DNA of 64,000 nucleotides. Origin: Streptococcus pantholopis. Lineage in GTDB: Bacteria > Bacillota > Bacilli > Lactobacillales > Streptococcaceae. Shown piece after piece: positions 13,782 through 24,769 of the stretch (the stretch's first letter is position 1; each line of letters opens with the position of its first letter). The notes under the pieces were generated by a model. That model saw nothing but the letters and a program-made list of their open reading frames with translations. It did no database searches and had not been told where the DNA came from. The DNA lies in assembly GCF_001642085.1 (NCBI RefSeq), contig NZ_CP014699.1, positions 2,046,001-2,110,000 of the forward strand, in the 5' to 3' direction. The translations under genes and the position numbers were made by a program.

Positions 13782-15754
13782 TCTTCTCCTGCCTCCTTAT
13801 CTACTAATTCATTGTCAAGCACCTCAAGCAACTGTTCCCTTGCCTGACTGACTGTCAAATCCGGCAGCTGACAGGCTGCTAAATTAAAATGACCGCCACC
13901 GCCAAGGCTCTCCATAATCCGCTGAACATTTATCTGATTTTTGCTGCGAGCTGAAATAGAGGTTACTTGAGCAGTATTGCGTGTAATAACAAAAGTAGCC
14001 TCAATACCGGCCATTGAAAGCAGTAAATCTGCTGCCTTACTAGCAATAATATTGGTGTAAGCAGCCTGATCAGAACCAGTCGCCAGAAGAATATGGTCGC
14101 CGACTTTCTCACCTCTGAGAATCAGTTCATTAATCATTCGGTATTCTTCGAAATCAATAGCGGAAATATTCTGAATTTCTGCACTGTCACTGCCCAAGGT
14201 TCTTAAATAGCTGGCTACATCAAATGTACGGCTGGTTACGCGTGTTGAAAAATTCTTGGTATCCAGCATAATACCAGCCATTAAAACACTGGCTTGAATT
14301 TTATTCAGCCGCTTTTGAGCATTTTGAAATTGGATCAATTCTGTCACCAGTTCACTGGCACTGCTTGCTCCGCTTTCAACAAAAGAAAGGATGGCATTGT
14401 CAGGAAAATCTTCATCACGCCGGTGGTGATCAACAACAATAACATCTTTAAACTGCACATACAGCTCTTTTGATAATGTCAGTGACAGTTTGGAATGATC
14501 CACCATAATCAGTAAAGAATGGGGAGTAAGCATATCTAAAGCCTGCTCAATTGAAACCAGCTGACTTGTTCCCTCACTTTGCAGCCTTGCTACAGCTCTG
14601 GAAATATCTGGATTCATATCAAAAGGATCATACACTGTATAAGCATTTCCAGTAATATTGCTGGCAAAAAACTGCATGCCGACAGCAGAGCCTAATGCAT
14701 CCATATCAAGATGCTTATGTCCGACGATAAACACGCTGTCAACTGTTTTAAGCCTGTCAGAAATGGCTGTCATCATAGCCCTCGTTCTCGTTCGGGAACG
14801 TTTGACTGTCGAAACAGAACCGCCGCCAAAATACATAGGCTGTTTTTGGTCATCGTTCTCTCGAATAACAATCTGATCCCCTCCTCTAACAAGAGCAATA
14901 TTCAAATTCTGTAAAGCAACCTGACCGATTTTATCGTGTTCACTATCTCCGTAAGAAATGCCCATACTTAGTGTCAGCGGCAGCTGCCTTTCCTGAGCCT
15001 CTTTACGAAAGGCTTCTAAGACAGAAAATTTCGCTGCCATGAGATCGCTTAAAACAGAATAATCAGTGAAAAAGTAGAAACGATCCATATCAACACGGCG
15101 GTAAAAAATACTTTTTTCTTGAGTAAAATTGGAGATAAAATTAGCAATAAAACTGTTAATTTGTGAAACATCTGCATCAGATAAATCATCTGTTACATCA
15201 TCATAGTTATCTATTGAAATAATGCCAATGACAGGGCGCAGCAAACTGACATCCCCAAGCTGCCTGTTGCCCATAGAAGCATCAAAAAAGTAAAAAATAC
15301 CAATTGATTCATCTAAATAAGTAGAGTACTTATTGCCGCTTTTTTCAAAAGACTGACTGGCTGAGCCATTGCGCTTATTGGAAATGACCTCTTTAACAAA
15401 CTGATATTCAAAATCGCCGTTTTCGGTGGTAAATATAAGTTCAGCATAAGGATTAAACCAAACAACTTCATTGCTGGTCAAATCAAATTGAATTACCCCA
15501 ACAGGCATTTGCTCCAGCAAATTTTTCAAATTAAGTTCAGTTTGATCATTCAGCAGCTCTATCTGTTCCAATTCAGAAATTTCATATGTTTCCTTTTGGT
15601 AATACAGCAAAGCAACAACAAATACCAACGTAAGGAAAATAGCCGTTAAAACAGCTGTCTGACTTTGAAAAAGCCTAACACAGATAGCCAAAATACCAAA
15701 GAGTATCAGACCGATCATAATCAGATGAATAGTTGCAAAACGAAATCTTCTCAT
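13778..15754 (-). CDS. gdpP: c-di-AMP phosphodiesterase GdpP
   Basis: 658 residues with the full GdpP order: two N-terminal membrane helices (about 10-28 and 33-51), a PAS-like sensor (about 75-160), a degenerate GGDEF domain (about 170-300), then DHH and DHHA1 catalytic domains. Metal and catalytic motifs are present: [11 protein letters not shown] (345-355), VDHHRRDED (441-449) and a [11 protein letters not shown] segment near the C-terminus. It hydrolyses cyclic-di-AMP, which controls potassium, turgor and cell-wall homeostasis. First of the gdpP-rplI pair. Confidence 0.97.
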   Translation of the reverse strand: MRRFRFATIHLIMIGLILFGILAICVRLFQSQTAVLTAIFLTLVFVVALLYYQKETYEISELEQIELLNDQTELNLKNLLEQMPVGVIQFDLTSNEVVWFNPYAELIFTTENGDFEYQFVKEVISNKRNGSASQSFEKSGNKYSTYLDESIGIFYFFDASMGNRQLGDVSLLRPVIGIISIDNYDDVTDDLSDADVSQINSFIANFISNFTQEKSIFYRRVDMDRFYFFTDYSVLSDLMAAKFSVLEAFRKEAQERQLPLTLSMGISYGDSEHDKIGQVALQNLNIALVRGGDQIVIRENDDQKQPMYFGGGSVSTVKRSRTRTRAMMTAISDRLKTVDSVFIVGHKHLDMDALGSAVGMQFFASNITGNAYTVYDPFDMNPDISRAVARLQSEGTSQLVSIEQALDMLTPHSLLIMVDHSKLSLTLSKELYVQFKDVIVVDHHRRDEDFPDNAILSFVESGASSASELVTELIQFQNAQKRLNKIQASVLMAGIMLDTKNFSTRVTSRTFDVASYLRTLGSDSAEIQNISAIDFEEYRMINELILRGEKVGDHILLATGSDQAAYTNIIASKAADLLLSMAGIEATFVITRNTAQVTSISARSKNQINVQRIMESLGGGGHFNLAACQLPDLTVSQAREQLLEVLDNELVDKEAGEE

Positions 15755-15834
15755 TTTAAACCTCTTAACTGATTTATTATAGCATAAATCAAGTCTAAAA
15801 AATAGAGCTGACCTGTCGATTTGTCACTGGTTTT

Positions 15835-17733
15835 TTAGGATTTAGAGCCTGCTTTTTGTTTTCCTTCAAGGTAAACCATCAAAATACTGATGTCTGAAGG
15901 ATTAACTCCGGATATCCTGCTGGCCTGACCAATTGTTTCCGGATTAATTTTTTTGAATTTTTGCCGCGCTTCTGTTGCGATAGAATCGATAGCATCCCAA
16001 TCAATATTTTTAGGAATCGGTTTTCCTTCCAGACGTTTCATTTTAGCAACCTGATCAAGAGCTTTATTGATATAACCCTCATATTTTATTTCTGTCTCCA
16101 GCAGCTCAATCACATTGTCATCCAAAGATTCATCAGCAGCTCCAATGAAACTTGTAACAAGATCATAATTAATACCTGGCCGCCGCATAAAATCTTTAGC
16201 TGTCAAGGCGTCTGTCAAGGGTTTAAAGCCCAACTCAGCAATTCGCTCATTGGTTTCGGTAACAGGTTTTAGTTTAGAGCTTGACAGTCTTGTCAATTCT
16301 TTGTCAAATTGCTCTTTACGTCTTTTGTAAACATAATAACGTTCATCGTCAACTAGACCAATCTTTCGGCCAAGTTCAGTCAGACGCATATCCGCATTGT
16401 CATGCCGTAAAATAAGACGGTATTCAGCACGGGAAGTCAAAAGCCGGTAAGGTTCCGCCGTACCTTTAGTAACTAGATCATCAATCATAACACCTATATA
16501 GGCGTCGCTCCGCTTCAAAATAAATTCCGGCTGACCTTGAACTTTCAAAGCTGCATTGATTCCTGCTATAAGACCTTGACCGGCGGCCTCTTCATAACCA
16601 GATGTCCCATTGGTTTGGCCAGCTGTAAAAAGACCTGAAACAAGCTTAGTTTCAAGAGTAGCCCGCAGCTGATGCGGCAGAACAACATCATATTCAATAG
16701 CGTAACCCGTCCGCATCAGCTCTGCTTTCTCCAGACCTTTGATCGAATGGAGAAGCTCTTTTTGAACATCTTCCGGCAGACTGGTTGACAGTCCCTGAAC
16801 ATACACTTCCTCTGTCTCACGGCCTTCTGGTTCTAAGAAAAGCTGATGGCGTTCTTTATCTGCAAAGCGGACAATCTTATCTTCAATTGAAGGACAGTAC
16901 CTTGGCCCAACTCCCTTGACGATGCCTGAAAACATTGGAGCCCGGTGTAAATTTTTATGGATAATATCATGACTTTTTGGATTCGTATAAGTCAGCCAGC
17001 AAGGAATCTGCTCCTGTAAATAATCTGCATCATCCGATAAAAAAGAAAAGTGATTTGCCTTTTTATCCCCTGGCTGAATTTCTGTTTCAGCATAGTCGAT
17101 TGAGGAAGCCTTAACTCTAGGCGGGGTCCCAGTTTTAAAACGCCCGATTTCAAGACCTAATTCTCGTAGGTTATCGGCAAGCCCGATAGAAGGCAGGCTA
17201 TTGTTAGGTCCTGAAGAGTATTTAAGATCCCCTAAAATAATTTCCCCGCGTAAAGCTGTCCCTGTAGTTACAATTACGCTTTCAGCAGAAAATTTTTGAT
17301 TGGTTGCCGTCCGTACACCCAGCACTTTACCATCTTCAACCAAGATTTCTTCAATCATTGTCTGCCGCAAAGTAAGGTTTTCCTGCTGCTCAACCGTATG
17401 CTTCATTGTTCTGGCATAAAGCGCTTTGTCAGCCTGAGCCCGTAAAGCACGCACTGCAGGGCCTTTTCCAGTATTCAGCATCCGCATCTGAATATAGGTT
17501 TTATCAATATTTTTTCCCATTTCACCGCCAAGCGCATCAATCTCTCGAACAACTATTCCCTTGGCTGAGCCACCTATAGACGGATTACATGGCATAAAAG
17601 CCAGCATTTCAAGATTTATAGTTGCTAGCAAAGTTTTACAGCCCATACGGCTAGAAGCTAAAGCAGCTTCAACTCCGGCATGCCCAGCACCAATCACAAT
17701 AACATCATAATCTTCAACAAATTCTTGGGTCAT
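15835..17733 (-). CDS. mnmG: tRNA uridine-34 carboxymethylaminomethyl-modifying enzyme MnmG (GidA)
   Basis: 632 residues. N-terminal FAD-binding motif [15 protein letters not shown] (16-30), then [11 protein letters not shown] and the family motif [12 protein letters not shown]. The C-terminus carries the GINPSDI-type helix region ([19 protein letters not shown]). With MnmE it installs the cmnm5 group at the wobble uridine of several tRNAs. MnmA, which thiolates the same base, is encoded just upstream at 18050-19168, so both enzymes of the s2U34 pathway are neighbours. Confidence 0.97.
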   Translation of the reverse strand: MTQEFVEDYDVIVIGAGHAGVEAALASSRMGCKTLLATINLEMLAFMPCNPSIGGSAKGIVVREIDALGGEMGKNIDKTYIQMRMLNTGKGPAVRALRAQADKALYARTMKHTVEQQENLTLRQTMIEEILVEDGKVLGVRTATNQKFSAESVIVTTGTALRGEIILGDLKYSSGPNNSLPSIGLADNLRELGLEIGRFKTGTPPRVKASSIDYAETEIQPGDKKANHFSFLSDDADYLQEQIPCWLTYTNPKSHDIIHKNLHRAPMFSGIVKGVGPRYCPSIEDKIVRFADKERHQLFLEPEGRETEEVYVQGLSTSLPEDVQKELLHSIKGLEKAELMRTGYAIEYDVVLPHQLRATLETKLVSGLFTAGQTNGTSGYEEAAGQGLIAGINAALKVQGQPEFILKRSDAYIGVMIDDLVTKGTAEPYRLLTSRAEYRLILRHDNADMRLTELGRKIGLVDDERYYVYKRRKEQFDKELTRLSSSKLKPVTETNERIAELGFKPLTDALTAKDFMRRPGINYDLVTSFIGAADESLDDNVIELLETEIKYEGYINKALDQVAKMKRLEGKPIPKNIDWDAIDSIATEARQKFKKINPETIGQASRISGVNPSDISILMVYLEGKQKAGSKS

Positions 17734-18049
17734 TATTTCTCCTTTTTTACTTTCCAGTACGTGAAGTTGAAAAATTCTTCAGTGATAAATTATAAAAGGT
17801 ATCAGCTAAAAACAGACAGCATTGCCGACTTAAATCTTCTATACCACTAAAATACCGCATAAAAATAGCCAAATCTCTAGAAAATTGTACGTCAAAAACG
17901 CACAACCCTCATGAGCTTTGACCATCATGATTATTGCTAAAAACAGTGTAGCAAAATTTACTGGAAAATTCAATTTTATTCAAAATAAAATTGGATAAAA
18001 GACTTTTGTTTACTCTGCTGTCACTATACAAACTTTACACAACTATCAA
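17734..18049. other. Gene-free 316-bp stretch between mnmG and mnmA
   Basis: Examined on both strands. No coding frame, tRNA or convincing terminator was recognised; the sequence is AT-rich. It probably holds the mnmG promoter and leader and possibly the end of the mnmA transcript. Confidence 0.5.
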
Positions 18050-19183
<1,134 letters not shown>

Positions 19184-19188
19184 TCAAA

Positions 19189-19320
19189 TAAGATACAAAG
19201 AACCAGAAAGAAAAAATGGGAAAATTCCAACCGAACAAACTTCTGTCTGCAAATTCTATTACCGAAGAAGGTTTTAAAAGAAAATCCAAGTGCATCTTTT
19301 GGTCTTTGATTTTTCAACAT
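19189..19320 (-). repeat. Possible diverged copy D of the dispersed repeat
   Basis: The minus strand ends TTCTTTGTATCTTATTTGATGGGAGGAG, matching the RBS-proximal end of copies A1, A2 and C. The distal part shares only short blocks (AGCTAG, TTGCAGAC). Membership is tentative. The rest up to 19583 shows no recognisable feature. Confidence 0.35.
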
Positions 19321-19583
19321 AGACTTGAAGGGTCTAGCTGTCCAAAAGTCGATTTGAAGGTCGATTTTGAATGCACTAAATAAAGTGCCTAACTATTATA
19401 ACATGAAATAGATAAGCATCAAACTATTATTTTTTGAAGACTAACTCCATTGTTTAAACAGCAAGCACATATTTTTGCTATACTGATAAAGGTAGTCAGC
19501 TAGTTGAAGTGCTTTACAGCTTAAACAGCCTCACTTCTTTTATACTTGACTTCATATTTACATTATCTTTACAGGAGATTGCC

Positions 19584-20216
19584 ATGAAATCTATTTTATT
19601 TGATTTAGACGGAACCTTAGTCAATTCAAGTTCAGGGATAAAATCCAGTTTTCGCTACACTTTTGAACAACTAAATCTTGCTGTCCCTGATGACAATATT
19701 CTGTCAACTTTTATTGGTCCGCCGCTTGAAACAACTTTTTCTAACTTATTTAAATCAGAAGAATTAGTGAAAAAAGCTATTGCCTATTTTCGATTATATT
19801 ATAAAGAAAAAGGTGTTCACGATGTCTTTGTTTACCAAGGAATCTATGAAGCGCTGACAGACCTTAAAGCAGCAAATTATGAACTGTATGTGACAACCAG
19901 CAAAAATGAACCAATGGCCCAGCTTATGCTAGATGAATTGGGACTGTCTAAATTTTTTAAAGCTGTTTATGGTGCTACTCCCCACCGTTTTAAAAAAGAT
20001 GATGTCATCCGAGCATGTCTATCATCTGAAAATATCAATCAGAACGAAGCTCTTATCATAGGCGATACAAAGTTTGATATTATCGGAGGAATTTCTGCTG
20101 GTATTAAAACATTGGGTATCACTTGGGGAATTGGACAGGAGGCTGATTTACTTAACAGCGGTGCTGATAAAATTTGCCATTCTCCTGACAATATAAAAAA
20201 AGCACTGACTTTTTAA
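19584..20216 (+). CDS. HAD-family phosphatase (phosphoglycolate phosphatase-like)
   Basis: About 210 residues. HAD motif I FDLDGTLVNSSSG at the N-terminus, motif II region VTTSKNEPM, conserved Lys in the RFKKDDVI segment, and motif III/IV GDTKFDIIGG. An alpha-helical cap of the Gph/PpaX type lies between motifs I and II. It is probably a cytosolic phosphatase for small phosphorylated metabolites; the substrate cannot be named. The ATG at 19584 is preferred because CAGGAG is 6 bases upstream. It is isolated on the plus strand among minus-strand genes. Confidence 0.87.
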   Translation: MKSILFDLDGTLVNSSSGIKSSFRYTFEQLNLAVPDDNILSTFIGPPLETTFSNLFKSEELVKKAIAYFRLYYKEKGVHDVFVYQGIYEALTDLKAANYELYVTTSKNEPMAQLMLDELGLSKFFKAVYGATPHRFKKDDVIRACLSSENINQNEALIIGDTKFDIIGGISAGIKTLGITWGIGQEADLLNSGADKICHSPDNIKKALTF

Positions 20217-20231
20217 TGTCAGTACTTTTTT
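20195..20231. terminator. Bidirectional terminator between the HAD gene and the SLT-like gene
   Basis: AAAGCACTGAC (from about 20199) pairs with GTCAGTACTTT (20218-20228), one mismatch, flanked by A and T tracts, so it can end both converging transcripts. Confidence 0.75.
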
Positions 20232-20232
20232 A

Positions 20233-20850
20233 CTAGTAGCCCCAGGCCGATAAGCCCTGAGCATTATAAGCATTAATGGCTGAGTTAATTTGATCTTGAA
20301 CCGTTGCAGTTGAACCCCAGCCCGGCATAGTCTGGAAGAGACCTGAAGCACCCGATGTGTTTGAGGCTGTGTAATCACCGTTTGACTCACGGGCAATGAT
20401 ATATTCCCATGTTGATTGTGGAACACCTGTAGCAGCAGCCATTTGTGCTGCTGCTTCACTGCCTACTGCACCGGCTGTATTCCCATTTGTTACACTTGTT
20501 GAGGGTGCTGATACAGTATTAACCGGAACAGCTTCAGTAACAGCATTTTCTGTTTCCGATATCGCTTCAGCTACAGCCTCCTCTTCTGCAGGAGCTGTAT
20601 CTTGGTTCTGATTGTCCAAAGCTTCTTCTAATTCTGATGTTTCTTGGATTTCTTCTGCGGATGCTGTTGTAACCAGAGATTCACTGCCGATTGCGCCAAC
20701 AATATTTTTTTGAGACTCAGTAACTATATAAGCACTCTCTGTTTTTGTAAGAGCAAAGGCTGTTCCTGCAACACTCGCAGCAATGAGCAAGGCTCCTAAA
20801 ATAGTATATCTTTTTTTCTGACGTTTTGCTTTTGCAAGCCTACTATACAT
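20233..20850 (-). CDS. Secreted SLT-like (transglycosylase-fold) cell-wall protein
   Basis: 205 residues. A basic N-terminus and hydrophobic helix (about 14-34) give a signal anchor or signal peptide, then an acidic Glu/Ala-rich linker (about 65-125), then a C-terminal lysozyme-like/aggregation-promoting-factor type domain. That domain holds [17 protein letters not shown] with the candidate catalytic Glu, [14 protein letters not shown], and ends [13 protein letters not shown]. It probably binds or cleaves murein during growth. Streptococci, including S. mutans, carry comparable genes next to a LysM protein, some under the VicRK cell-wall system. Confidence 0.78.
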   Translation of the reverse strand: MYSRLAKAKRQKKRYTILGALLIAASVAGTAFALTKTESAYIVTESQKNIVGAIGSESLVTTASAEEIQETSELEEALDNQNQDTAPAEEEAVAEAISETENAVTEAVPVNTVSAPSTSVTNGNTAGAVGSEAAAQMAAATGVPQSTWEYIIARESNGDYTASNTSGASGLFQTMPGWGSTATVQDQINSAINAYNAQGLSAWGY

Positions 20851-20879
20851 ATATGTGTACCTCTTTCATTTTTCCAAAT

Positions 20880-20945
20880 TTCATACTATAATTTAATTGT
20901 TACCCTTTAATTTTATTTATATTAAAAATATTACAATTTTATTGT
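20880..20945 (-). promoter_or_regulatory. Shared promoter module, copy 1
   Basis: On the minus strand TGTAATA-TTTTTAAT is followed by GTAACA starting 32 bases after the first T, then a -10-like TATAGT. The same two boxes with the same spacing occur upstream of the LysM gene (21625-21680). TGTAAT and GTAACA (complement of TGTTAC) each fit a WalR/VicR half site (TGTWAH), but the standard direct-repeat spacing is not seen. Confidence 0.4.
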
Positions 20946-20957
20946 TTTAAGAAAACA

Positions 20958-21009
20958 AAAAAGAATAAAGCCCATTTAGCCATTAAAAATGACTTTGCTT
21001 TATTCTTTT
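20958..21009 (-). terminator. Terminator after the LysM gene
   Basis: AAAAAGAATAAAGC (20958-20971) pairs with GCTTTATTCTTTT (20997-21009), T-rich on the minus strand; 45 bp after the LysM gene stop. Confidence 0.7.
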
Positions 21010-21053
21010 ATAACTGTTTTTACAGCGGAAGTTATTGGCTTTTCGACTTTTTA

Positions 21054-21587
21054 TCAGTACCAGCCATTAGCGTTCCAAAATGCAAGTGCAGCTGACCAAG
21101 AGCCATAACGCTCGGAAACATATGCATCGGCTACCCGCTCTTGATTTTCTGCTGATAAATCGCCGTTCAGGTAAGAAATACTCAGTTGATAACGGCCATA
21201 ATACTGTCCGTTTTCTGCTGTGTAATTACCGCTAGACTCATGCTGAGCAATCTCTTCTTTAGCTGCAGCATCTTCAGCACTCAAGGCTGTATCTGAAGCT
21301 GAAGTGTCGGTATTTTCTTCCGGTGCCGCACTATCTTCTGAATCATCAACTGATAAGGTCTGCCCCACACTGATTGCATTGGCATCCGTAATGCCATTTT
21401 TTGCAGCTAATTCATCTACAGTTGTTCTGTGGGCTGCAGCAATAGCTGATAGTGTATCACCCGACTGAACAGTATAAGAATCCGCACTGATAATAATTGG
21501 TACAGCAAGTGTGGCAGCAGCCATCACTCCTGTCAAACTTAAGGTTACTGACTTTCTTTTATTTTCTAAAATTGTTTTTAGTTGCAT
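21054..21587 (-). CDS. Secreted LysM-domain protein with lysozyme-like C-terminus
   Basis: About 177 residues. A signal peptide (hydrophobic about 14-35, ending IIISADS) leads to one LysM domain (SYTVQSGDTLSAIAAAHRTT...NAISVGQTLSV, about 36-82). A Ser/Asp/Glu-rich linker follows, then a C-terminal module with EIAQHESSGNYTAENGQYYGRYQLS and a Trp-rich end. LysM binds peptidoglycan; the tail resembles the SLT-like domain of the neighbouring gene, so the two are likely paralogous wall hydrolases. Two consecutive ATGs exist; the second (21587) has better spacing to AAGGAG. Confidence 0.83.
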   Translation of the reverse strand: MQLKTILENKRKSVTLSLTGVMAAATLAVPIIISADSYTVQSGDTLSAIAAAHRTTVDELAAKNGITDANAISVGQTLSVDDSEDSAAPEENTDTSASDTALSAEDAAAKEEIAQHESSGNYTAENGQYYGRYQLSISYLNGDLSAENQERVADAYVSERYGSWSAALAFWNANGWY

Positions 21588-21624
21588 CATTAACTCCTTT
21601 TCTTACTGAGGGTTATTACCATCA

Positions 21625-21680
21625 TATCCTTTTAATGTTACTGTCTTTTTGGACTTTAATTAAAATTATTACATTTTGAT
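21625..21680 (-). promoter_or_regulatory. Shared promoter module, copy 2
   Basis: TGTAATAATTTTAAT and, starting 32 bases after the first T, GTAACA-TTAAA, then TATGAT as -10. It matches copy 1 upstream of the SLT-like gene in order and spacing, so the two genes are probably co-regulated. Confidence 0.4.
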
Positions 21681-21692
21681 TGATAAAAAATA

Positions 21693-21718
21693 AAGAAAAC
21701 GCCTACAGACGTTTTCTT
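21693..21718 (-). terminator. Terminator of the ecf operon
   Basis: AAGAAAACG (21693-21701) pairs with CGTTTTCTT (21710-21718), T-rich on the minus strand; about 50 bp past the ecfT stop. Confidence 0.75.
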
Positions 21719-21767
21719 CGGTCATTTGACATATTCTAAAATAACAATTTCTATTTACATAAGAGGT

Positions 21768-22565
21768 CTAGCCTGTTTTTAAGATAAACAATAACAGACC
21801 TAAAACCAGCAAAGTGAGCAATGCAATGCTGTCTTTCAGCTGCCAGTGCAAAAGACGGTACTTGCTTCGCCCTTCTCCGCCTTGATAGCCACGCGCCTCC
21901 ATAGCAACAGCTAAGGCATCAGCACGCTTAAAACTGGAAGCAAAAAGAGGAATCAAAATCGGGATAATTGATTTAACTTTTTGAAAAATGTTCCCTTCAC
22001 CAAAATCAACCCCCCGAGCTCTTTGCGCATTCATAATACGTACCGTATCATCCATCAATGTCGGTACAAAGCGTAAACTCAAAGACAGCATTAGCCCAAT
22101 CTCATGAGCTGGGACTTTGAATTTAGCAAATGGCTGCAATAATGATTCTACCGCATCAGCAAGACTGAGCGGTGTTGTCGTCAAAGTGATGAGTGTTGAG
22201 AAAATAATAATAAGGACAAATCGCATAAAAATTAGTGCAGCCTGACTCAAACCATCAGAGGAAATCTTTAGAAACCAAAATTGAAAAAGCGTCCTACCTC
22301 CCTGTGTAAAAAAAATCTGAAAAATAGTCGTAAAAAGAATAATACCAACCATAGGCTTTATGCCATTGAGAAAAAAACGCAGTTTCACCTGTGACAACAA
22401 GATTGTCAACAAAGTAAAAATAAAAATTAAAAGATTCGTCAAAAAATTATTGGCCCAAAAAACAATAATGATATAGATTATCATGGCCAAAAGTTTACTT
22501 CTGGGATCCAGACGATGTATAATTGAATCTCCGGGAATATAACGGCCAATAATCAGTCTATCCAT
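21768..22565 (-). CDS. ecfT: ECF transporter transmembrane protein EcfT
   Basis: About 265 residues: membrane scaffold of the energy-coupling factor module that partners with substrate-binding S components for vitamins and metals. Four to five membrane helices; the coupling helices carry the two Ala-Arg-Gly-type motifs ([11 protein letters not shown] and [10 protein letters not shown]). The start at 22565 (M-D-R-L-I-I-G-R-Y) is the conserved N-terminus and overlaps the ecfA2 stop by 8 bp. Third gene of ecfA1-ecfA2-ecfT. Confidence 0.95.
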   Translation of the reverse strand: MDRLIIGRYIPGDSIIHRLDPRSKLLAMIIYIIIVFWANNFLTNLLIFIFTLLTILLSQVKLRFFLNGIKPMVGIILFTTIFQIFFTQGGRTLFQFWFLKISSDGLSQAALIFMRFVLIIIFSTLITLTTTPLSLADAVESLLQPFAKFKVPAHEIGLMLSLSLRFVPTLMDDTVRIMNAQRARGVDFGEGNIFQKVKSIIPILIPLFASSFKRADALAVAMEARGYQGGEGRSKYRLLHWQLKDSIALLTLLVLGLLLFILKTG

Positions 22566-23400
22566 GCTTAAGCACCTCTTTAAACTCATCAATTGTGATT
22601 GGCAGTGTTTCCATAGGTAAGCCGCGGTGAGCCAATGATTGGGCAAACTTTGTTATTTTTGGCACCCCCAATTGTTTACTCTCTAACAAACTGACTTTTT
22701 GGAAAAGATTTTTCGGGCTGCCTGAAAGGACCAGCTTCCCTGCCTCCAAAACATAAACATAATCAGCATAATCAGCAACATCATCCATTAAGTGAGTCAC
22801 TAAAACAACGGTCATTCCTGATTGATACAAGCGATAAAAAAGCTTCATCAACTCACGGCGTCCTCTGGGATCGAGCCCTGCTGTCGGTTCATCCAGAACT
22901 AGTATTTTGGGTTCCATAGCCAGAATGCCGGCAATAGCCACTCGTCGCATCTGCCCGCCAGATAATTCAAACGGGTTTTTATCAAACAGTTCTTCTGCTA
23001 TTCCTACTAAAGCTAACTTTTCCTTAGCTAAGGACTCTGCTTCCTGCAATGAAACTCCGAAGTTTTGGGGACCGAATGCCACATCTTTCAAGACAGTCTC
23101 AGCAAACAGCTGGCTCTCCGGAAATTGAAAAACCAGCCCCACCGTTTTCCGAACAGACTTGATATCCTTGTTTTTAGAATCAGGTGTGATAGTCATTCCG
23201 TCAATCGTGACCGAACCTTCAGTCGGAACAGCCAAGCCGTTCAGCAGCTGCATAACAGTTGATTTACCGGAGCCCGTATGACCAATAAAAGCAGTGTAGG
23301 AACCATCTCTAATTTCAAGATTAATGTCAAAAAGGGCACGCCCTTCAAAAGGGGTCCCTGCCTGATAAGTATAACTTACATTTTTGAGAGTAATTCCCAT
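22558..23400 (-). CDS. ecfA2: ECF transporter ATPase EcfA2
   Basis: 280 residues. ABC ATPase with Walker [11 protein letters not shown]-loop [10 protein letters not shown], signature [12 protein letters not shown], Walker [14 protein letters not shown] and H-switch VTHLMDDV. It forms the heterodimeric motor with EcfA1 on EcfT. Its start overlaps the ecfA1 stop by 25 bp, so the three genes are translated together. Confidence 0.95.
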   Translation of the reverse strand: MGITLKNVSYTYQAGTPFEGRALFDINLEIRDGSYTAFIGHTGSGKSTVMQLLNGLAVPTEGSVTIDGMTITPDSKNKDIKSVRKTVGLVFQFPESQLFAETVLKDVAFGPQNFGVSLQEAESLAKEKLALVGIAEELFDKNPFELSGGQMRRVAIAGILAMEPKILVLDEPTAGLDPRGRRELMKLFYRLYQSGMTVVLVTHLMDDVADYADYVYVLEAGKLVLSGSPKNLFQKVSLLESKQLGVPKITKFAQSLAHRGLPMETLPITIDEFKEVLKHG

Positions 23401-24218
23401 AGCCTATTTTCTAATTCCTTTTCTGTCAAATAAGTATCGCCAAAAGTATATGACTCTGATTCCAATGCTTTTATCACATTTGAGGTAAAAGGAACATCTA
23501 AACCGAGCGTTAAGAGTTCTTCACCGCGTGCAAATAATTCTTTCGGAGTAGAGATTGATTCAATCTGACCGTTTTGCATAACCAAAACACGGTCGCTCAG
23601 TGCCACTTCATCTAAGTCATGGGTGATAGAAATAACAGTCATATCATATTGTTTTCGGATAGATTTTATCGTTTTAATAAGCTCTGTACGTCCTTCTGGA
23701 TCAAGCATACTGGTTGCTTCATCTAAAATAATAATTTTCGGCTGCATAGCAACCGCGCTGGCAATAGCAACACGCTGCTTCTGCCCGCCGGAAAGCCGCG
23801 CAGGTTCACGAGACATATAAGCTGTTATCCCCACTAATTCCAAGGCCTGTTTGACACGCTCTTTCATGATTTCATAAGGAATCCCTTTATTTTCAAGACC
23901 AAAAGCCACATCATCTTCCACTGTCGCACCTACAAACTGGTTATCCGGATTTTGGAAAACCATACCGATTTTATGGCGAATATCCCAAACATTTTCTGAA
24001 TTTAACTGTTCACCGTCAACAAAAATCTCACCGGATTCAGCTTCCAAAAGACCCGTAAGCAGCCGTACAGCAGTTGATTTACCAGAACCGTTATGTCCAA
24101 TGACAGACAGCCACTCTTGAGGTTTCACGTGAAACGATAAATCTGTTAGTGTATAATCTTTTTGTTCATCAGTATATTTAAAGTAAAGATTGTTAACTTC
24201 AATAATATTGTTTGTCAT
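23376..24218 (-). CDS. ecfA1: ECF transporter ATPase EcfA1
   Basis: 280 residues. Walker [11 protein letters not shown]-loop [11 protein letters not shown], signature [12 protein letters not shown], Walker [14 protein letters not shown] and H-switch ITHDLDEV; the C-terminal dimerisation segment is typical of EcfA proteins. First of the three ecf genes and 2 bp after pgsA, so probably in one operon with it. A parS-like palindrome lies within its coding sequence around codons 30-35. Confidence 0.95.
   Translation of the reverse strand: MTNNIIEVNNLYFKYTDEQKDYTLTDLSFHVKPQEWLSVIGHNGSGKSTAVRLLTGLLEAESGEIFVDGEQLNSENVWDIRHKIGMVFQNPDNQFVGATVEDDVAFGLENKGIPYEIMKERVKQALELVGITAYMSREPARLSGGQKQRVAIASAVAMQPKIIILDEATSMLDPEGRTELIKTIKSIRKQYDMTVISITHDLDEVALSDRVLVMQNGQIESISTPKELFARGEELLTLGLDVPFTSNVIKALESESYTFGDTYLTEKELENRLWELLSKM
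24121..24136. other. Candidate parS site inside ecfA1
   Basis: GTTTCACGTGAAAC forms a perfect 14-bp palindrome; compared with the perfect parS at 39628-39643 only the two outermost bases differ. About 16-18 kb from oriC, a normal place for secondary parS sites in streptococci. Confidence 0.55.
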
Positions 24219-24220
24219 TT

Positions 24221-24760
24221 TTACTGAAAGGTATCCTTAAAAAGAAAGCTCGCCCCTTTAAAATAGTCATAACCAGAATAAATTGTAAAAACTAAAGCGA
24301 TATATAGGGTTATCGTACCTAATAAAGTCCAATGGCATAATAAAAAAATAATGGAGAACATCTGAGAAAAAGTTTTAATTTTTCCAGGGAGAGCCGCAGC
24401 AAGCACTGTTCCGCCGTTTTCTACAAGCAGCAGACGCAGGCCAGTCACCGCAAGCTCGCGACAGACAATGACAGCAGCAATCCAGGCAGGTAGTAAATTT
24501 AATTCAATCAACATGATAAAAGCACTCATAACCAGCATTTTATCAGCCAAAGGATCAGCAAATTTACCAAAATTAGTAACAACTTGCCATTTGCGGGCTA
24601 AATAACCATCAAGATAGTCTGTAGCACTGGCCAAAGCAAAAATTAAGGCTGCTATAAAGTGACCTGTCAGAGTATGTGAAAAACAAAGGATTAAAATAAA
24701 CACCGGAATCATAAAGATTCGTCCAATAGTAAGCAGATTGGGAATGTTTTCTTTTTTCAT
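24221..24760 (-). CDS. pgsA: CDP-diacylglycerol-glycerol-3-phosphate 3-phosphatidyltransferase
   Basis: 179 residues, integral membrane. The CDP-alcohol phosphotransferase signature is present as ATDYLDGYLARKWQVVTNFGKFADPLADK (D-G-x2-A-R-x8-G-x3-D-x3-D; about 45-73). It makes phosphatidylglycerophosphate, the committed step to phosphatidylglycerol; the window also encodes a PgpA phosphatase for the next step. It lies between the RodZ-like gene and ecfA1 with gaps of 9 and 2 bp. Confidence 0.95.
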   Translation of the reverse strand: MKKENIPNLLTIGRIFMIPVFILILCFSHTLTGHFIAALIFALASATDYLDGYLARKWQVVTNFGKFADPLADKMLVMSAFIMLIELNLLPAWIAAVIVCRELAVTGLRLLLVENGGTVLAAALPGKIKTFSQMFSIIFLLCHWTLLGTITLYIALVFTIYSGYDYFKGASFLFKDTFQ

Positions 24761-24769
24761 TTCTTCACC

